A stretch of DNA of 64,000 bases from Sinonovacula constricta (taxonomy: Eukaryota; Mollusca; Bivalvia; Cardiida; Solecurtidae), in the NCBI GenBank assembly GCA_007844125.1, contig CM017572.1:33200095-33264094 (forward strand), read 5' to 3'. Shown here one piece after another: positions 11,480 through 25,244 of this stretch (the stretch's first letter is position 1; every line of letters begins with the position of its first letter). The notes under the pieces are model-generated. The model ran no database searches, was not told the origin of the DNA, and saw nothing but the letters and a program-made list of their open reading frames with translations. A program made the position numbers and the translations under genes.

Positions 11480-13280
11480 AGGGTGCATTTATTAATAACC
11501 CAGACGTATTTTTAGTCATATTCTTACATTAATATGCAATGGTGCCTAGGTATAATGCTGGAAATTCAGTAGCAAAAGTGCAGATCTTTATTAAACAACT
11601 GCCTCAATCGGAACTCCTCGTCTAATTCCATCCAATCGTTTCACGGATGTATATGATGTTATGATACTTAAAGAATCAAGATCATTTTGGTCGTCGGAAA
11701 AAAAAGAATAAGTTCTTCAAAAAAGCGATAGGTGTAGTGTATAATATTAGTTCATCCTATAAACTTTAATGCATCAATTTTGCTGTGCACATCTCGTTAC
11801 AAGTGTTTCTTATTTACCTATTACTGGATTATCAGTCGAGATAACAAAATATTTAACATTGTTGTTTTGATGACGTCATAGGCACCGACATATTTATTTT
11901 CGCTTAATATTTCCGTCATACATCCGAGAGATGATTCGTGAATTATCCGAGCCGTTCCGATTGACAGCTACCTGTTTAGCTCCCAGAAGAGGGGTAGGGG
12001 TGCAAAGTTCTCTGAATCTACACTATTTTTCAAAGGTGTATCTTGTTAAGCGAGTTTAGGTTAACCCAACAGAATAGGTTGTAACAGGATAAAATGAAAA
12101 AAAAATGAAATTAAATAAAAAAAACTCTTGGTTACTTTATGTCTCAAGTGATAAATACAACATTTATGTGCACGTGTTTTCAGATATAGTTTAAGATAAT
12201 ATATTAAATGAGTTTACGCTCAATATCAAATTGCTGTTTGATATATGTATATATGGGATTGTTACCACATTGTGGTTTGTTAAATGTTGTTATTGCGTCA
12301 TATATGTCGATTTAAACAAGGACATCAGGACACGTTTTGGTTGGAAGATCCTGGGCGATTAAACTTCTTAGCTGTCAGAATCTGCTTTAAATATGGATTG
12401 AAAAACATATCCACATCTCAGTAAACTATATACATCTATGGCCTTTTTAGGAATATGTGTAGACCGTTTTATTGTAAACACAATCGGAATGATAAGAGAA
12501 TGTTTTAAATGAAAGTTTTAAAGATTATATATGTTTGAATGTTGAGTTCTGATTATATACATGTATGTTACAAGAAATAAGACGGTACTCATTGCATACT
12601 GAAGTCTATTTATTCAGTGTATAATTATAAGTCAACATACCCACTATCATATTGTCTTTGTTGATGTATTTCATCCCGTTAATTTTTAAAGCGATTTAGC
12701 AAGTTTTAAGTAGGTTCATGACATAAACAAACACATGCACAGTTCAAATACAAACTGCCTGGTTGCGATTAAAATTGAAACGTGTTGCAAAGCTTTACTT
12801 TCTCACAGCTTAAAGACAACCTACTATTTTAAAGTTTGTGACAAATTTAAGATTTGAGACAAAAACTAAGTTGCATTATGCAGTGTGGTTTAACACAACT
12901 TTTTTATTTGGAAGAAAAATGTAACATTTTAACACTGTGACCAAGTCACTTTAAAAATAGTTAAAATATACAAGAGGGAGGGGATGAAAGAATATAGCAG
13001 AAAAAATTAAAGAAGATATTGACATAAACGAAAATAGAAAATGTTACAGCACATACTTATTCATTTACTTTTGACGATGTGTACACTGTTTACAGGAAAA
13101 TGACATAACAGAGAAAAGAACTACACACGTCATTGGTGTTTTAATAAGAATGGAACACTCATTATTCATCATATTAATAATGTGTCCCACATGTTTTATT
13201 TGCTCATTAGTTGATTGTAAAGTACTAAGTAGTTTAATATTCCTTAAGTTAATGCTAAATCGACACATCCTGAGACGGAT
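11480..13280. other. Intergenic, nothing recognised
   Basis: AT-rich with poly-A patches near 12,100. No convincing exon, RNA or transposon end was seen. Confidence 0.5.
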
Positions 13281-13283
13281 TGT

Positions 13284-13384
13284 TGCCACGCCTACCATAG
13301 CAACGGGTCCTCGCTGTAACGCCTACTATAGCAATGGGTCCTCGCTGCCACGCCCATGATAGCAACAGGTCCTCGCTGTAACTA
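13284..13384. repeat. GC-richer tandem repeat, ~32-bp unit, 3 copies
   Basis: Units read roughly GCCACGCCTACCATAGCAAC then GGGTCCTCGCTGTAAC. Each holds an AGCAA[CT] half-site. The array is immediately followed by ACATGGCGGC at about 13,396, a YY1-like motif. It stands out as a GC-rich island in AT-rich surroundings. Confidence 0.8.
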
Positions 13385-13439
13385 GCATTGGCCAAACATG
13401 GCGGCATTTGCATTAAACAAAATAAAAACATTTGCATTG

Positions 13440-14830
13440 AAACGTATGCAAGTTATGTGTATTTTGCGATTGCTTTTTTCAACTGTCTAAACGCGTCCAA
13501 TCAAATCCATTTATATAAAGAACGAAATGAAGAAATGAAATGACTTTGCATTGTATTTTCATGAGAACTTGATAAAAGTCTGGCTCCTTCATGATATAAA
13601 ACGTTGTGGTTCTTATTTGAAGGAATTCCACAAATTCTTTTTTGGCAAAGAGGTTAAGACAATAAATACTAGTATACGTACACCTTTATTTTATACCGGT
13701 AATTAAAAAAAACCTTTTGTGTCTTAGCATCAGCGGAATGAATGTTCATGTAACAACAGTACTTTTCATTTTGAGCCAAGCGGCACACTTTCATTTATAT
13801 AAGAGATTTTATTGTATTGTTTTAAAAGTAATTCTGCATTATTTGGTCTTAATTTTACGAAGTACGTGTTAAGTTTTGTAATGGGAGGGGGGATTTTTAG
13901 TTGCCTTTTTACTAAATTATTTCGCAACTTTTTTCCTTTACATCTAAAATATGACAAACAAAATGTATTCTATTAAATTAAATTTATCAAATCACCATAC
14001 AAAATCAGACCAATTGCTTACATATTTGTTATTGATTTCTTCTTTTTGTAGGACATTGTCACCTGTCAGGCAATCATTGTTTCGTTTGTCTAGTGTAGAA
14101 TTATCACACTATAGCACAGTACTTTAAAATTTAAACATGATCTTTTCAGAAAACATGATATCATGAATCCATATTTTATTAATATCTAAAGAAATCGCGA
14201 AACTATAGTAGGCTATTATATATAGAAAGAAAATAAACAACATTCTTAGAAAAGATGTCTGTTGTGTAATTGGCCTTACTGGCAAAGAATCAATACCAGT
14301 GAAATAATTGTGTCTACTTTTGCCTTGTATAATACAAGTATGATATGCAAATTTGTTCAGTTCCTTTAAAATATCGGTGACAAAAGCGTTATTTTATTCA
14401 GAAACATTCATAATGTGTAACCAAATATCCTCTGTCCTACCCGATCCCGGTCTATTGTTGACTCACAGAGGCCGGTGACGTCAATGATCGGCGCACCAGT
14501 TTTAATGTTAGCCTGGACCCTTGGCCAGTTTTATAACAGGCAAGGAAGATAGTGAGGCTCCGCCCATCTCCACCACTAATAAACATTTGTTTATGGGGTC
14601 AGGTTGATTTTATTATTAAAAGTCCATGAACTGGTAGCCTCAGCCTGCCTGACAGAATGGACAGAATTTGACTGTCTCCCACTCATTGTCTTCTAGCAGT
14701 ATTGAACATATTGAACATCCGCTGCACCGAAATAAACTCCACGACTTGATTGTTATAGGTCTAAAAGGATTTCCCATGTAAAGATATGATAATAATAAAG
14801 CTTTTCCTTTTGGTTGGAAATTTTACTAAC
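13440..14830. other. Intergenic, nothing recognised
   Basis: No coding region found. A short GC-richer stretch at 14,440-14,600 looks repeat-like but has no partner in this window. Confidence 0.45.
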
Positions 14831-14831
14831 T

Positions 14832-14925
14832 GCCATGAAGTTAGTATGCCCTATATATTGTTGCCATGTTGTTTCATGCAATATACATTACTGTCATGGA
14901 GTTATTATGACCAATACATGTCTGG
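14832..14925. repeat. Degenerate 31-bp satellite, ~3 monomers
   Basis: Three diverged monomers (GCCATGAAGTTAGTATGCCC, GCCATGTTGTTTCATGCAA, GTCATGGAGTTATTATGACC), each followed by an A/T-rich ACAT linker. They belong to the same family as the arrays at 42.8, 51.1 and 57.8 kb. They sit at the outer edge of the duplicated NHL-gene segment, the same relative place as the large array beside copy 2. Confidence 0.7.
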
Positions 14926-17269
14926 GGTCTTCCTTTACTTAAAATAGCTGAACGTCGCGATTATTACCACGATTGATCGGTGCATTAAGTTAGAAAAACA
15001 GTCTATAATTATGTAAAAAGAATACACATCGAAAAATGTTTAAAGATTCATAATGGATAACTAGTTAAAATAGATTTGTAATAAAAAGAAAATCAAACGA
15101 AGCGTTGGCCTTACGCCTGGTTTTCCTATATATGTATCAATCAGGAGGGTAAAAATAAATGTTATTGATATTATATCACCAATTCGTCTTGTAAACGCTT
15201 AATGTAAAATAATTATAAAGTAAGGAACACATTAACATGTTGAAATCCTTGAACATTATACTACATTTGTGTATTTAAAACATTACTGTCGGGGGTGGTA
15301 AGCATCGACCCTCAAAATCTCGCTCTCGTTTACCGCGGGACAATTTTCGAAATATTTAAATGATCCTTTGTAAGTATATTCTTTTTTTCTGTTTTGGAGG
15401 TTATGGGGAGTTCACCGAGAGAATGACCAAATGCATACATTAAATATTTTATGATATATACAGATATACATATTAGTCTAGCTACTTAAAGAAGAAAGAA
15501 AATCAAATCAATAACATGATATTTATTAGCATCTCTATCAAACACAGATTTTACATTCTACATTTAAATGCATATACATCAGTACTATAGTATATTATAA
15601 AAAACAACATCTAGTTTAAGCTTTTTTCTAACAACAATTCACAATTCCAATAACAATCATTGGTATCTTGTTTTAAATGGTTAATCAGCACAAAGGCCCC
15701 ATTCAGGAAGCAATGGTTTATTCACAGATTAACACCGCTTCTCTTGAGTTTTTTGGAAAATCTTTCATTAAATCTATGGAAAACCATCACATTTGGTTCC
15801 CGATTTACGTCAGATCACGTATGCGACATTCTGGAAATCGACATTTCAAAGGGAAGCAAGTCCTGGGCCCTCCTACTAGCAAATGTATGCAATTGAACAT
15901 AGGTTTAGCTAAAAGCCTTTTGGATGAAATTCAAGAACATAGTACGTCATTTGTGTTTGTAAACAACAGAATAAATTACAATTTGAATAACCAAAGCAAA
16001 CACTTAAAATCGTTATTCAAGCTTAATTACATACAGGTAACTAAATCTTACTAGTATAGATTTAAACAGCCTTTTATTGAAGACATATCACATGCATGCT
16101 TCTTGCATAAACTAAACAATCATTGATCTAAAACTTATGCAATATTCAAAATAAACAAGTAGCACTAATAATAAAATTAACAATATTTGGATTGACAGAG
16201 AGGGAATATTTGAAGAAAAAACAATAACACGAATCATGAACACATACACGGTATGTTAAGCAATAGCCAAGCCGCTTTAAATTTGTTCTGATCTAAAAAA
16301 AAACAACTATATACACCATATAACAATTATCGACTATATATACATCTCCAATGTTAATTTGTTTATACAAATTATAATCGACGAACTATGTACTGAAGGT
16401 GTATCTAATAAATACATTCATAAATGAACGTTTAAAGACTAGTGAAATTGTATCGAATGTGATCCCAATTTACGACAGAGCACATAGACGGCATTCCAGC
16501 AATCTATTTTTCCGACCTAATAGCAAACGTGTTCAAAACAACCTTCGAAAACATCATTTATAGTATGTTAAAAGGTCATTTCATGTCCTCTGTATGTAAT
16601 ATATGCCATGGCGTGTAAAGAAATCCACAAATCATAAATTGAGGTCGTTTAAATATTTTAAGAAAGTTCAATTCTGCACGGGCTAAATTACTAGATCCGC
16701 TCTTGGAATCAAGCACAATTTGGGATATAGAATGACAGGTAAACCGGTATTGTTACATATGCGAGTAAACATCGATTATAGCATCAACACAGAAACATGT
16801 ATTTCTTGCAAATTATATTGACATGATATGTTACTAAATCTTTAAATGAAATATTATTGAAGTATGATAAATTTTCCCGAAATATTTTGGAAAACACTCA
16901 ATACGAGCACTCTATAATTGTCCAACGAAGGACACAAATGACCGTGTTTATACTATATACTAACTAGACCCTATACACTACAACGGATGCCTTGCTAGTC
17001 ACGGCTTCAATTTTTGAACAAAAATAATACTAAAAATGGATTGACGATTGTTTATATAACAACTGTCGGACAGTCTTGCATTGATGCGCATACGGCCTAA
17101 AGTTACACAAATGCATTAAACCGAAATGCGAATAGTAGCAGTATGAAATGTTTTAATCAAAATTTATTTTTGAATTCTGAAAAAATCTGAAACAAATGTT
17201 AAATAATTCAGCATTGAAGTAATGTATTGATGACGTTGCATCTTTTTGTTGATATTGCGGGAAAACGTA

Positions 17270-17365
17270 TTATCCGCGTGTGATGACGTCATATTGTTAT
17301 GCTTAATGACGTAATTGTTTTGATGCTAATGTAAAATATACAAACATGGCGAACTGAGATGAAAA
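17270..17365 (+). promoter_or_regulatory. Conserved CRE / ATGGCG module (copy 1)
   Basis: A perfect CRE palindrome (TGACGTCA, about 17,284) and a second near-CRE (TGACGTAA) are followed by TGTAAAATATACAAACATGGC, an ATGGCG motif like a YY1 site. The block is retained with few changes at 62,820-62,915. It lies 0.3-0.4 kb beyond the stop codon of the minus-strand NHL gene and could be a promoter facing the other way. No gene is visible to its right on the plus strand. Confidence 0.35.
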
Positions 17366-17507
17366 CATCGGCAACTGAATTAAAATAAACTTTAATTGTA
17401 GGAACGTTTTTACAGAATATTTAATGGAAATACAACAATACATCAACTATATACTTATCAGTAACAGTTACAGAAGAACAGAGTTTCAAACAAACGTTTT
17501 AATTTCA

Positions 17508-17513
17508 TTTTAT
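17508..17513 (-). terminator. Poly(A) signal AATAAA of TRIM/NHL gene
   Basis: AATAAA on the minus strand, about 155 bases after the stop codon. The equivalent hexamer is kept in the second copy at 63,053-63,058. Confidence 0.5.
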
Positions 17514-19350
17514 TCATAAACAAAATGTCGAAGGAAGATTGATTTGCTAAAATGTTGTTTTTTTCCCATTTTATAACGAGTCACTAATTCACAAAATGTC
17601 ACAATCAGCAACAAAAGGAGAAACACAAATGGAAAACAAAATGTCCGGCAATAATTAATATAAACTTTACTTCCATTCCACCATCAGAAGCTGATCACTG
17701 TCCCCAACGACATACAAGGAACACCTGCTCACATCATAACTGAGGCAGCGTGGATTCCACTCGAGCCCATCTTTCTTGGACAATATCTGACCTACCATGT
17801 GTCCATCCTTGGTCACCTTGACTACGTTGTGTGAGTACAGTCCACACACAAACACGTGACCGTGATGGTCAGTGGTGACACCCCAGGCACCAGACAGTCC
17901 GAGATCCTTCGGGGAGACACAGAATATCTGCCTCCCGTCCGTGCCGACACATACAAGACCTATCTCCAAGTCAATCACATATACTCGGTCGCCGGAACTG
18001 TTCACGGCGATGTGTCGGATGTCAGAGAACAGTTGGCGGCCGTCGGTGTCCATGGAGATCTCCCTCAGCTTCCTGCCACTACTCACATCGTGTACATACA
18101 AGATGTCAGCACACAACCCGGCAGCACAGTACAGCAAGCCGCCATGACAAGCGATAAAGAAGGTCTTATGTCCCAACTCGACGGTTCGTGTCCTAGTCCG
18201 ACTGACTGTGTTGTACACTTGGACTTGGGTAGAACCAACGACAACCTGGAAATACAGAAATGTAGACCAGAGTAAAACATTGTAATTGTACAAATTGTGT
18301 TGGTGACAAAATACACGTCAGCGTCCATAGTCGTAAATGATGCAAACTGAAAATAGAGGGAGAGGAAACGGAAGATCAATAAAGTCTTTGGCCCGTATAC
18401 ACCAACCATTTTTAAGTAAGAATTGATAATGTCATGGATTTTCATTCACAATATCTTCAGCGTATATTAAGCTATTAGTCTGAAATGTTGCATAACAATT
18501 TAACTTTGATACTTTGAGCTTAAACTCACAATTTAACATCATACAAAAGCTTAGTTTTCTTGGTATAAAATGGTGACCTGGGCTCAAGTACTGACTTGCG
18601 TTACGAAATGATTGGTGGATACAGGCCTTTATTTCGTGGCACAAGTTTTTCATAGTCGGTCAGCTTGTCAGTGCCTGGTCTAAATATAGGAAAAAATACT
18701 ACTCAATAACCACCTACATATACAAATTTGTACACTTGTTACATTCGCTGTCCTCCTGGCTCTGTTAAACTTGATTATGGGATAAAGTCGCCATTGCGTC
18801 TGAAAGTGTGGAAATGTAAACACATGGTCATGTATGCAACGATTTGCAATAACTTAAATAAAATAGAATCGACATTTAAAACTGAGTTTAATCTAGGTAC
18901 TTATTGCTCTCTGAATCAATAACAGAAGAAAGTCTACTGTAGACGCACAGCAAATGTACAAAATGCATTGTGTCTAGCAACAGATATCTTAAACACAGCC
19001 ATGGATTCTGAACAGTATTTTGACCTAATTTAAGCATAAAACAATTTTAAAAAGGCATAGATTTATAAGTATTATTATGATATTTAAACTTATACTTAAC
19101 AAGATATCTTTACACAATTTTCCTCAAGACCGCACAGAATCCATCTCGATTTGGCTGATTTCCTGAACGCTCAACTTGTTGTTGTTTTTGAAATTTTAAT
19201 GACGTCATATTTTGTCGCGTGACGTATGAAATGTGTACAACTGGTTGTATTCATGTACGCGGTAACCTGTGTTAGGCATACTACTCTATGACCAATGTGT
19301 GCAATTTCGGAGGACAAATCAAGCAAATTTTGACTTGTATTACTTGTATC

Positions 19351-19690
19351 GCACACAACTTGATACTGTGCGTTCTGTTTACCGTCTGTCATGATAGATA
19401 TATGTTACATACAATGGTGGTATGCTGGGGCGTGGCTGGGTTTTCGATGCGCCAGGTGGGTTGGGGGTGTTGAAGGGGGGGGGGTCAACATTTAATAATA
19501 TCGCACCCATAATTGCTTCTGTGTCGATCATAGACGATCACACCACTTGATATTGTGCAGATGTATGTTACGTACAATGCTTGGGCGTAGCTGGTTGTTT
19601 GATGCGCCGGATGGGTTGGGGTATTTGGGGGGGGGGGGGGTCGAAATTCAATAATATCGCACCCATAATTGCTTCTTTGCCGATCTTAGA
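19351..19690. repeat. Two-copy tandem repeat (~185 bp) with G-runs
   Basis: Both units contain CACTTGATA-TGTGC, ATGTTAC-TACAATG, a GGGCGT-GCTGG stretch, GATGCGCC, a GGGTTGGGG stretch with a long G tract, and ATAATATCGCACCCATAATT. The G tracts have expanded to about 8 and 13 bases, so quadruplex formation is possible. It lies in intron 2 of the TRIM-like gene. Confidence 0.85.
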
Positions 19691-19699
19691 ATCAATGTT

Positions 19700-22430
19700 A
19701 AAGTTGGAATCAATATTGATGTTTCATCTGCCGGACTATATCTCAATCAATATCATCATCGGACAATAGTTAATTGAGCCATAAGTGTATTTATTTAGGG
19801 AGAATTCTAACAATTAACATTGTTAACTTCATGTTTATGTGCTTTCTTTATAGATAGGGCAGTACATCGTATTCTTATCTCCTGTCAATAGAGAAAAGGT
19901 CTCAAACAACAATAAAAACCGAAATTCAGTACACGACGTGTCGACAATTTATTTTATCTATTTATTGACCTATTGCTTTTGATCTATTGTTGTATGTGTG
20001 TGTAAAAACGGATCATTGTTCAGGTAGCTTCTAAAGTTTAAACCTTTCATCCACAGTAAAGAACCATTTCTTTGCTTGATGAGTAACCTCAAATACCCAT
20101 CAAAAGAGAGGTAACATTAAGTAAATGTGTAAGTCAGAATAATGCCCTTCCATAACGAAATGAGTGACTCACTATCACGTGTTAAAGTCATATTTGCGCT
20201 AGCGGTCATGTGTTGAGAAAGGCCACCATGCTGTAAGCGGTCAATTTAGATCCTCCCAAGCTATTTGTTCTTTAATTGTCGTCTATTCAGCGGTTGTCTG
20301 TCTTCTGCGGCCAGAGCTTGATTGAGCAAATCCTTCTTTGGTTCCTACTTAGCGGTCAATTAGCATGTGTCAATCGTCAACTGTGTTCACGCAATGCCCT
20401 GCTCTCCACCCACTTGTCATCATTATCACACTTAACAGCCCCGATCTCTCAATCACGATCGATTGTAATTTATAATATTTTTGGTATATGCATAGACTGA
20501 CACGACCAAATTTATTTGACTACATGTAGCACAATTGTTGCAGTTTCTTTGTTGTTTTTTGTCATACCAACATTATTTAAACTATGTTTATAATTATTTG
20601 CTTTGTCTAGTAACACACACCTTGCATTTTTGTTAAAGAACAGTTAAAAACTCGCACAATACAGAATCATATTGCTCCCTGGATATATGTACACTTTTCT
20701 GCGAGTTATAGCACTACAATTTGACCAATATTTCACCACACTCAGTATAAATTTGATGTTAATAAATTAAAATAGCAATCTTTGTAGTGGAAGTGAACAA
20801 ACTACTAATAATGGAGCAATATTTTCTTTGATTTAGTGAGACACTTCTGATACCATTAATCCTGTTAAACCGTAAAAGCAGTTATGCTCCAGGATTAAAT
20901 ATCTATTACTACAGTACTTTGCAGTAGATTTTATACTTTTCGTAAAGATTCATGCACACAGTAATAGGCAAACAATCAATAATGTCACATTTTGTATTAA
21001 GCAGCCAACTTGTCTTAAGGAGCCATTTAAGTCTGTCCCTTATGTGACAGCTTAATACAAGTTTGACTGCATTTTGAAAAGAAACTGCCCTTTATACACA
21101 GTCTCTTTTCTTACCAAGGTCATGTTTACTATAGCACTACTATAACATTATATTGTAAAATATATTCAAAGCAACAGTGACCTTGACCAGATTGACCCCA
21201 AAGCGATCACAAATTCCATAAGGTACTTATGCATAATATATATCAATTCTGATGGTTAACACACTTCATCTTTCTCTCCTGCATTCCCGAACGCACGCCA
21301 AATGACGGTCGCAGCAATCTAAGTTTAAACGTTGGTTCCAAATACGTCGTGTAGGGTATGACTATATATCATATTTTGAGTGTAATGTTCAGCCGGAACA
21401 TTCGGTTAACATGCTTGCCCTGTTTACCTAATGATAAAATCAATATGTATTATTCCTAGACTTTAAATAAATTTGTGTCAGTCACAGTTCCGGTCTCTGG
21501 AATATTTTGTGTTACCATTACAATAAAGTCATGCAATTTCGCGTACATGTATGCAAACAGTGATTTAAATGTACATGTCTTATGTGACGTAATTTCGTCT
21601 CTATTTCGGTATATATCTCTAATTGTTACTATTTATCTCTCTTTCACACATTACAGTCTTCTGCAAAGTTTAAAATGTATTTTTTTATCTGGTGCTTTGT
21701 GATACTCCTAAACAATTACCGAATAACTAAACTATATTATCCCAATCTAAGTAGATCAAGGCAAATGTAAAGATTTTGTTACATGATTTAATCTTATCCT
21801 CCAGCACATTCTCTTAAGAGTACACGCGGCCATGTGATTTATCAGAGGCGCAAATTTTTTATTGTCAGGTCGAATGATTAAGTCTATACCTGTCTTCTGT
21901 CTGACCTGCTGTATATCGCTTATATTCCTTGTTTATTCAATCTACGGCAATTAGGTGATACATGACCACGAGTGAAATGAAATAACAATCATACAATAAA
22001 ATCTTCAAAATTATTTCTGTCAATACGGCGTAGAAAATTTTGTTTTCTTTTAAGATTATCTCAATATTCGTAAGACATATGCGAATTTTTTTCCCAATTG
22101 TCACTACCATTTGGGGAAAATGGCTTTACCCCTGACAATCATCAACAAATCAAAACAATATGTTAATGATATTTTCTTGGTAGAACAACACTCATGTACT
22201 AAGTACACGCAAAAATGTGCAAAACAATTGACGCCCACTTAAGCTTGTTTTGGAGACTGCGGTTATATAAGATAAACTTGACCAGACCCGTCAACACAAT
22301 AATTATGCATATGCAACTGTTTTGCTTATATCTATTTTAATTAAATTTAGTTTATTGTTGGAATATCATACGTGTCGATATACTACATTATAATATACAT
22401 CCAAACTAAATCACCAAAGAGACACGAAAA
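19700..22430. other. Intron 2 of the TRIM-like gene, remainder
   Basis: AT-rich intronic sequence. I saw no nested gene or clear mobile element in it. Confidence 0.5.
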
Positions 22431-23860
22431 GTATACTCACTGCTACCTCTTGTGGACCAATACAGCATACATCTGTTGGGTGTCCATCTGTATCAGTGAA
22501 CTTGGTCACCATGCTACTTGACGGGTCTACACGCTTCAGTCATCTGTTTTCATTATCAACTACCATCAGACTTCCATCACTGAGATGACAGCATCCAATG
22601 CCGATACATGATTTCTTATCCTCTTGTATCCTGACATTGATGTGTTTCTTTTCTGGTCTCACCACTGGTCTATCTCCCCGTTTCTCCACTGGTACCTCTA
22701 CTTGACGGTCTGCTGGACCCCTTACTATTTCCTGTACTGGTATGTCTGCTTCACTTCCAACAGCACCATGTGAGCTGATATCTCGTGCCTTTGTGCTGAC
22801 TTCCTTTACAGGGGAACTGAAACAGCTCAGGGAGTCGAATATCTTCATTTCTGTGATGAAGTCGAATTGATGTCCATTTATAAGTCTCTCCGACTCCTTA
22901 TAAAGAGCATCAACTTTTGGAACAATTGTCTGACCCTTCTTTATAAGAACAAACGTAGTGGCTTTCCAGTTTTTTGACTTTGTAATTTTGTCTAAATATT
23001 GGTTTATTTCGTCTCTGGTTAAAGCACACGCCTGTCGATGATGTTTAGTGACTGCAAGAAGCTCTTCTCGTTTACTTTCGATATCCTTCTTACTCTTCTC
23101 TTTTAGCTCCTCAATTCGAAACAACAAATTCTTCGCATATTCTTCCAGATCTTTAAGAAAACCATCACCACTCTGCTGAATATTGGCCGCGTGTTTATCT
23201 AAAGCTTCAATAGCTTTGTTAATACAGTCCAGAGCTGATTTTAATTGTGCAGGGACAGCTTGTAGCTCAGGATCAGCGTTGAGTTCATCAGAGGAGTCCC
23301 TTATATTTTGGGGTTCCTGACATTTCCTGAATAGAAAAGGACAAAGATGGCATTAAATTACATCGCAGTGACCTCAATGTGGTCCCTATAGTAAGGTGTC
23401 GGAAGACCCCAGACACACGTCTGAACAGAACAGTCTTTACACCACAGGTTAGCTGGAATACCCCACATGTTTGACCTTGAGTATGTCTTAAACAAATGCG
23501 ATGATTGGCAAACTATTTAAGAGGAGTAATTATTGACTCTTAAAATAAGTGATAGTTATTTGAAGTGAGAATTAACATAATTTTGCCACTCAATTTTCAG
23601 CTAAAAATTGTCACATTATTTACTTTATATGTCACAGTGTTTCATATGACCAGCATTGTTCTTTGTCTACATCACCATGTCCCTTTAACCTTATATTTAC
23701 TTGAGAAAGATCATTTTTCTGCAATACTTCAACAAAAATATAAGGGGAAGCTCAACTTAGTGCAGATAATTGGCCTGCTGATAAAAAAAATAATCCTTAG
23801 AGCTTTAAGGAATGAAGGCCGTTATTTTTGCTTAAGGCCAATTATCAATCCTTAGCCGGC

Positions 23861-24165
23861 CACAATAGCTCAGGTGGTAGAGCGTCGGCTTGCGGATCGG
23901 GAGGTCGCGGGTTCAAACCCCGGCCGGTTCAAACCGAAGACTTTAAAGTTGGTAGTAGTGGCTTCCCTCCTAACGATCGGGGCTAAGGGGACATCATTAC
24001 GCCCGACTCATCGGTGTCAGTATAACGGACCGGCCGGGTTCAGTTCCTGGGCACCTCTTAAGTGCCCCTGTGCTATAATGATAGAAATGTCGCTGCACAG
24101 TATCAGTAAAAATGCCGGCAAATCCCAGCCCAATCCTTAGCCAAGCTCCACGGTATAGTGTCCCT
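23861..24165 (+). mobile_element. tRNA-derived SINE, near complete
   Basis: The tRNA-like head starts CCGGCCACAATAGCTCAGGTGGT. Its A box is followed by the B box GGGTTCAAACCCC, and CCGGCC can pair with GGCCGG as an acceptor stem. A ~230-base body follows, containing GACTTTAAAGTTGGTAG, TAACGGACCGGCCGGGTT and GGGCACCTCTTAAGTGCCCC, which includes an imperfect hairpin. A second copy of head and body lies at 42,615-42,805. The element is inside intron 1 of the TRIM-like gene. It may be a functional-looking relative of molluscan V-SINEs, but I cannot assign the family. Confidence 0.8.
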
Positions 24166-25244
24166 TAAAATACATGTTTTTGTTGGTGTTTTTTTGTGTG
24201 TACTTTTTGTAAATTATAAGTTGGCTTTGAAATTTCTGTATGGGATATTAATTTCACCAGCAAATCATATCTATCCTAACCAGATAGCTAATTGAAGGCA
24301 GGTTAACAATAGGCAATACTAAAGTTCTAAGTATTCTTCAACAAAATATATCTCATGGAAATGTGGCTACTTGGAGTAAATTGTATGCCCAATAAGATTT
24401 ATGCATCTATGCAACAATTTCTTTCTTAAATCGAGAAATTGAATTGTGCAAGTAAAGCTAAAACTAGTTTAAAACTCATATTGAAAGGAATAAAGCAAAT
24501 GCAAATTGAGCAACCGTAACCACATTTTTTGGGCTGTTCAGAATCAACTGCATTCAAAAGTTTGGACAGTAGTCTACATTTTCAGTCGTTGATCGCCTTT
24601 CATCAATACAAGCATATTTGACCTCTGAGGCACAAAATGCTGGCAATAACTAAATGAAACAAAATATGATGAAAAAGTCATATTTTCATTGTGTATTACT
24701 GTACAGTATTAACTCCACTCAGTATCGCAATAAACCAGCATGCCACAAATGAATTAATGCAAATGCGGATCTAGTACTGGGGTTAGGGGTGTATTAGTAT
24801 TGCGTGTTATTTGTACAGTGCTACAGATAAGACAAGTAAGCACGTATTTATACCTAAAATGGCTTGAAAAAAGCATTGAAATTAAACTTTTTGGGAAGAA
24901 ATCTTTCTATGAAGGCCTGTCAAGCATCTGAAATGCAGAAAATTTCACTATATGGCTTCAAGATGTCAAGACTCTTCCTGTGGGAGCATGCCCCCTGACC
25001 CCCTTACATTACCTGTACCTATGGTTCTCACACAATTTGACCTCTCCACTCAATCTTCCCATGAAAACAAGTTACCGTCGAAGACAGGTGATGCTCCCCA
25101 AGTGAGTATTTTGTTTACAAAAACAATTTGTTGTATAACTATGAAGGTGACATACTAACAATTGCAAAGAATTCAAAAATAAAATACATTGTCTTTTGTA
25201 TTTAATAAGGTAGAATGATTGACTAGAAATGTATTGCCTGAACA

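Larger units (their letters stand above)
14946..18455. repeat. Segmental duplication, copy 1 (3' flank and last exon of TRIM/NHL gene)
   Basis: Collinear with 60,048-64,000. Shared landmarks in order are CATCGAAAAATG-TTAAAGATTCATAATGGAT, AATCAAACGAAGCGTTG-CCTTACGCC, the GGGGGT-GTAA-C-TCGACCC block, GCTTCTCTTGAGTTTT, the GGGAGAAATCAAGCACAATTT-type block near 16,720, the two CRE sites near 17,285, the 3'UTR and the last NHL exon. Divergence varies along the segment. The partner runs off the right edge of the window. Confidence 0.85.

Noticed and set aside
17856..18275. Plus-strand open frames of 91-139 codons opposite the NHL exon
   Set aside because: They are shadows of the minus-strand NHL coding frame; the same happens at 63.4-63.8 kb.
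23861..23935. Functional tRNA gene
   Set aside because: The cloverleaf is only partly formed and the sequence continues into a conserved SINE body that recurs at 42.6 kb.
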